Program-made: the position numbers and the translations under genes | Notes under the pieces: model-generated | Seen by the model: only the letters and a program-made list of their open reading frames with translations | Told to the model about the DNA's origin: nothing | Database searches by the model: none | Origin: Tubulanus polymorphus | Lineage: Eukaryota > Nemertea > Palaeonemertea > Tubulaniformes > Tubulanidae | Assembly (NCBI RefSeq): GCF_964204645.1 | Contig: NC_134027.1 | Coordinates: forward strand, 10,900,485 to 10,964,484 | Length of the DNA stretch: 64,000 bases | Direction: 5' to 3' | Shown here: piece after piece, positions 63,301-64,000 of the stretch | Layout: each line of letters begins with the position of its first letter | Position numbering within the stretch: the stretch's first letter is position 1

Positions 63301-63593
63301 AGAAATTCTGCGATATTCGACGATTTCGATGATAACGACGACAGCGTAGACGATGAAGCTTTTTACATGATTAACTTCGAGGAGCATATCGATGATCGGC
63401 GCGAACCAGCGGAACTGGCTGCTGCTGCTCGTGAATCTAGTTCAACCGGAGCTTCGACGGGCAACCGGACAGTAGTTTCAGCCACACAGCTTCCAACCGC
63501 CCCTGTAGTGGTAGCGGCAGCAACAGTGGAATCAACGTTAAGAATTACAGTTCGTATACTCGGCACAATATTGCTTTTACCGATAGCTGGAAG
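42520..63593 (+). CDS. TONSL: TONSL (Tonsoku-like protein, NFKBIL2), partial at both ends
   Basis: Exons 42520-42615, 43031-43423, 44434-44506, 44907-45078, 45684-45795, 46526-46662, 47058-47210, 48111-48236, 59138-59321, 59596-59654, 59751-60068, 60952-61063, 61975-62035 and 62757-63593, phase-consistent throughout, giving 944 residues in the window. Domain order: TPRs, acidic linker (SDSEDESIEEIDDDDDDGDEE), ankyrin repeats with CGWTPLHE and CEGLTPLHD, a Ser/Arg-rich linker with DDWLVRD, then the first strand of the ubiquitin-like domain (TLRITVRILGTILLLPI, matching IRVRVQVQDHLFLIPV in human). The leucine-rich repeats must lie downstream. Known role: with MMS22L it binds new histone H3-H4 at forks and helps load RAD51 on stalled or broken forks. 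The first few residues are missing; see the candidate start at 42079. Intron 8 is 10.9 kb and holds an antisense GPCR gene. Confidence 0.93.
42660..42942. mobile_element. MITE family G with CAGGGTGGC ends, copy 1
   Basis: A 283-bp element starting CAGGGTGGCTACT and ending AGTGGCCACCCTG, with repeated TCAGGGAA(T/A) motifs inside. The ends resemble hAT-type MITEs, but I could not find a clean 8-bp duplication. Other copies are at 46148-46389 and 55612-55858. Confidence 0.75.
43031..43423 (+). CDS. TONSL: TONSL exon, TPR core
   Basis: GDFTSAIDEHKEALNLFEAL, GRAVAHRRVGECLMEQGYFD and QRAWVTLGRTYLCRYENV match the human segments CAVAHRKIGERLAEM and LQRAWATIGRTHLDIYD closely. This is the strongest single identification in the gene. 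Confidence 0.95.
43424..44433 (+). other. TONSL intron
   Basis: 1.0 kb of AT-rich sequence. I see no element, exon or structured repeat in it. Confidence 0.6.
44434..45078 (+). CDS. TONSL: TONSL exons 44434-44506 and 44907-45078 (TPR)
   Basis: GIIQENKKNTDESVRLYRQA, then HDLYEIAMRCEFNLASMFLR and KYPDSIQAIIKCIDCCTKGK. The latter matches human [20 protein letters not shown]. The join is phase 2; donors are TTCA|GTAAGT and TAAG|GTAGGC. Confidence 0.88.
45684..46662 (+). CDS. TONSL: TONSL exons 45684-45795 and 46526-46662 (TPR)
   Basis: IHVELEDFAAAKTCLKECHK and KLKNFYDKLNRSNDD, then DFEKMADFAAKIGAYFIAIT. These correspond to the human segments around LQDLGDFLAAKRALKKAY and [21 protein letters not shown]. 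The join is phase 1 with clean splice sites. Confidence 0.87.
46148..46389. mobile_element. MITE family G, copy 2
   Basis: A decayed copy in a TONSL intron. The right end GAGAGTGGCCACCCTG is intact, the left end is eroded, and ACTCAGGGAATT-type motifs are shared with copy 1. Confidence 0.6.
47058..48236 (+). CDS. TONSL: TONSL exons 47058-47210 and 48111-48236 (last TPRs)
   Basis: IYNSLAMTYCDTQQYEQSLK then MSRTWLNIADVQERAEYEYK and SINRAYEFSKKAKHKKLQ. The TWLNIA motif equals human KTWLNIALSREEAG. Both exons are phase 0. Acceptors TTATTTCAG-like and GTTTTTAG, donors ACAG|GTGTGT and TCAG|GTAAGC. Confidence 0.88.
47211..48110 (+). other. TONSL intron
   Basis: 0.9 kb. It starts with a short GT run, after which I see only ordinary AT-rich sequence with no recognisable element. 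Confidence 0.55.
49281..49672 (+). pseudogene. LINE (non-LTR retrotransposon) 3' fragment
   Basis: Translation gives VLHWIPIEQRI, then after a stop and frame change APKYICDLIHNHIPCRPLRY, SVPRNKRKSFGPQYFSV, VPTLWNRLTGGFRS, and a stop after RRQLKRFLFNEAFM. This is the well-known C-terminal tail of LINE reverse-transcriptase proteins of the L2/CR1-like group. It is followed by GTGCTATATAAAACAC, typical of such 3' ends. It is strongly 5'-truncated and inactive. Confidence 0.8.
50127..50397. repeat. Family D repeat, decayed copy
   Basis: AGCCACAATCACAG at the left and GTATGATCGAGGCTTTA at the right are eroded family D ends. The interior shares GGCTCGAGCCAAATTCTAGC and TATCGAGTGAGTGGTTTG with other copies. 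Confidence 0.6.
51790..52009. mobile_element. MITE family E, copy 3
   Basis: AGGCTAGAAAAATTGATAC at the left and GGTATCATTTCATTTTAGCC at the right, with the interior GTTGACCCGGCTGG and GACTTGGCAGCTATAG. Confidence 0.8.
53283..53422. mobile_element. MITE with GGCCGGTTCCATAGTC ends
   Basis: A 140-bp element; the right end GACTATGGAACTGGGCCCT pairs with the left end. It is related to 20207-20382 by the CAGTTCC terminus and lies just downstream of the GPCR stop. Confidence 0.65.
53483..54451 (-). CDS. Class A (rhodopsin-like) G-protein-coupled receptor, intronless, nested in TONSL
   Basis: 322 residues from ATG at 54451 to the stop at 53483, with no introns. Seven hydrophobic segments are visible, roughly at residues 46-69, 80-97, 114-140, 155-177, 186-206, 227-250 and 266-288. 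Class A landmarks: GIVLN in TM1 (N60), LSIGD in TM2 (D89), IDRF at 136-139 in place of DRY, CEFPF in TM6 (P241) and NFLAY at 281-285 in place of NPxxY. Cys 112 or 108 precedes TM3, but I see no cysteine in the second extracellular loop, so the usual disulfide may be absent. The N-terminus has N-glycosylation sequons (for example NNT at 17-19). It is likely a peptide-receptor type (the NFLAY and TGRQFRR end resembles FMRFamide-like receptors), but the ligand is unknown. It lies antisense inside a TONSL intron. A start at Met10 is also possible. Confidence 0.88.
   Translation of the reverse strand: MPRIYFNYNMEDARSNNNTAVNNDTKMDYRYHNRNYEFDKINEILNDVNIVVCCFGIVLNIVSFVVLRRVDKNSPTSQTTLLQTLSIGDIGFLSFHKLQNSDGLGQSCPIWCHMAVNGVVMFFYFFSRSMVAVVNIDRFVGIYYPLWSWTNCSPRLALYPIFATVVASTVEAVVNTLVPHDDLTVFVHIIVCSVVVIFINSRAIFHVYKHRVDSQVIENTGTALTKRLIAVSVIFIACEFPFALTEIVYRILSKFSDAAYKNHFTYNAASVLLNYLSSSCNFLAYFITGRQFRRTLVDSVKRCFRCHKSMYTKKPIQTINVP
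55612..55858. mobile_element. MITE family G, copy 3
   Basis: CAGGGTGGCAACTTACC at the left, CAGTGGCCACCCTG at the right, and GAAAAGTCGGGG / GAATAGTCGGGG motifs inside, with a poly-G run near 55820. Confidence 0.78.
57318..57378. repeat. (ATT)n microsatellite
   Basis: About 17 uninterrupted ATT units followed by imperfect ones. Confidence 0.95.
57431..57610 (+). repeat. Dispersed direct repeat H, copy 1
   Basis: A 180-bp segment (AAAGAAAGATATTTGAACTG ... GATAAAACACGATTAATTC ... AAATCTTAAGCT) that recurs almost unchanged at 63688-63868 in the same orientation. Confidence 0.88.
58175..58440. repeat. Repeat I with GGGGCAGAT ends, copy 1
   Basis: The left end AGGGGCAGATTAAGAGGCC and the right end GGATCTGCTGC are loosely inverted, and it contains CTAGTCATATCCCAAAAAGG. 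A related inverted copy is at 62124-62290. Confidence 0.55.
59138..59654 (+). CDS. TONSL: TONSL exons 59138-59321 and 59596-59654 (acidic linker)
   Basis: The first exon ends the TPR array (HVAILNDNFGKCEEHEKAIE) and carries the acidic run SDSEDESIEEIDDDDDDGDEE. The second encodes a short basic piece ending RQVKRYPVK, similar to the KGSKWNRRND step before the ankyrin domain in human. Histone-tail binding by the acidic stretch is plausible. Confidence 0.85.
59751..60068 (+). CDS. TONSL: TONSL exon, ankyrin repeats (H4 tail reader)
   Basis: 106 codons, phase 0-0: KGETELHVACIKGNLKKV, RDFCGWTPLHEVCNHG and CEGLTPLHDACTNGH, covering three ankyrin repeats. The residues recalled for binding unmethylated H4K20 in human TONSL (E530, D559, W563, E568, N571, D604) all have identical counterparts here. 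C608 corresponds to Asn. Confidence 0.95.
60069..60951 (+). other. TONSL intron between ankyrin exons
   Basis: 0.9 kb holding the MITE at 60148-60302 and, near 60446-60550, an inverted-type segment (CTGAAGAAGGGTGGTGTAAA) resembling one near 24550. Nothing else is recognised. Confidence 0.55.
60148..60302. mobile_element. MITE related to family D
   Basis: A 155-bp element with left end ATAAGCTGCATTCACACTAG and right end CTAGTGTGAACGCGGCTATA, an inverted repeat of about 20 bp with few mismatches. The interior (GTGATTGTAACTGGC) is unlike other family D copies. Confidence 0.75.
60952..61063 (+). CDS. TONSL: TONSL exon, end of ankyrin domain
   Basis: GNTPFDCLRQLHLTADLTHD then QLARLERKLHFKMT, equivalent to human [20 protein letters not shown] and its following helix. 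Acceptor TTTCTTTATAG, donor ACAG|GTATGT, leaving phase 1. Confidence 0.87.
61064..61974 (+). other. TONSL intron
   Basis: 0.9 kb. The open stretch 61475-61600 encodes NSDWLEDCLNEPEF, which faintly recalls TONSL, but it cannot be joined in phase to both neighbours. No other element is recognised. Confidence 0.5.
61975..62035 (+). CDS. TONSL: TONSL 61-nt exon
   Basis: GDKNPPIPIVPQWTNDIDNL. Acceptor TCCTTCTAG, donor TAAG|GTAATG. It enters in phase 1 and leaves in phase 2, matching both neighbours. No counterpart is obvious in the poorly conserved human linker. Confidence 0.68.
62124..62290. repeat. Repeat I, copy 2
   Basis: AGGGGCAGATCCAGGG at the left and CCTCTGGATCTGC at the right form an inverted repeat. 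It contains CCTTTTGGGATATGACTAG, the reverse complement of the core of the copy at 58175. Confidence 0.62.
62757..63593 (+). CDS. TONSL: TONSL exon, Ser/Arg-rich linker and start of ubiquitin-like domain
   Basis: An 837-nt CpG-rich exon. It holds DDWLVRDVAEPVARR (human GDWLELDMPLTRSRR), a basic GTRKRKRRSSSDSDS segment that could be a nuclear localisation signal, an acidic FDDFDDNDDSVDDEAF run, an Ala/Thr/Val-rich stretch and finally TLRITVRILGTILLLPIAG, the first hairpin of the ubiquitin-like domain. Donor GAAG|GTAAGG in phase 2. Confidence 0.88.
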
Positions 63594-64000
63594 GTAAGGA
63601 TTTCTATTGTATTGATTTCATGATTCAAGCTTTGAATTAGGGAGTGTAGCAAAATTTCAACAGTTATTTCTAAATGAATAAGCAGCACGTAGATTTTTAC
63701 CCCCTCCCACCCCGGGCCTCTACATGCACAAAGAAAGATATTTGAACTGTGGATATTTGATTCCAGATAGAAGAACCATAGTGCCTTTAAATCTAAGCAA
63801 AATTATGAAACAGATAGATAAAACACGATTAATTCTTTTATTAGAAAATATTTTTAAAATCTTAAGCTAAATTTTTAAACTTTTTACTATTAGCTCTTTT
63901 TACCTGGACATCACGTGTCCTGTATTGGTTAAGTGTGTCAAAAGCCCAGTGCCTTGTTCAATATACTTGAGTGCAGTTATGGTATATGCATGGATGCAAC
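63594..64000 (+). other. TONSL intron, truncated by the window end
   Basis: It contains copy 2 of direct repeat H and no exon. The gene continues past 64000. Confidence 0.6.
63688..63868 (+). repeat. Dispersed direct repeat H, copy 2
   Basis: Almost unchanged copy of 57431-57610, same orientation, including the CCCGGGCCTCTACA and GATTCCAGATAGAAGAACC blocks. Confidence 0.88.

Overview
The window is animal nuclear DNA. Genes are split into many short exons with standard GT-AG introns, introns are AT-rich, and there are dense microsatellites, MITE-like elements and a LINE remnant. The organism was not given. Exon style, mobile-element load and protein divergence suggest a marine lophotrochozoan, perhaps a mollusc, but this is only an inference.

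Layout. (1) 1-5330 is repeat-rich, including a DNA transposon with a perfect 9-bp target duplication. (2) 5331-13904 (+) is a gene whose first three visible exons encode the NRF1 (nuclear respiratory factor 1 / P3A2 / Erect wing) homology region. Its last, 2.55-kb exon encodes two zinc-finger-like motifs and several SUMO-interaction-like motifs. All exon phases fit. (3) 13905-23171 is non-coding, with MITEs and microsatellites. (4) 23172-37941 (+) is a gene of about 26 exons for a protein of about 1,480 residues that I do not recognise. It has four 60-residue repeats built on a TKSGRLIEK core, tandemly duplicated Ser/Arg-rich exons, a likely 7-nt microexon and a degenerate EF-hand-like C-terminal half. 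(5) 37942-42519 is intergenic, with a 666-bp transposon, a second copy of the transposon at position 300 and a 134-bp tandem duplication. (6) 42520-63593 (+) is most of TONSL (Tonsoku-like, NFKBIL2): TPRs, acidic linker, ankyrin repeats and the start of the ubiquitin-like domain. The leucine-rich repeats lie beyond the window. (7) Inside the 10.9-kb TONSL intron, on the opposite strand, sits an intronless class A GPCR (53483-54451).

The three plus-strand genes show no operon-like spacing and no evident functional link. TONSL acts with MMS22L on newly replicated chromatin. The NRF1-like protein looks like a nuclear regulator, and the GPCR is a membrane receptor. The most interesting items are the NRF1-like/zinc-finger/SIM protein and the inverted repeats that flank its first three exons, the unrecognised repeat protein, the conserved histone-reader pocket in TONSL, and two transposon families with 9-bp target duplications. 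Exon limits were set by hand from splice signals and reading phase, not from transcripts.
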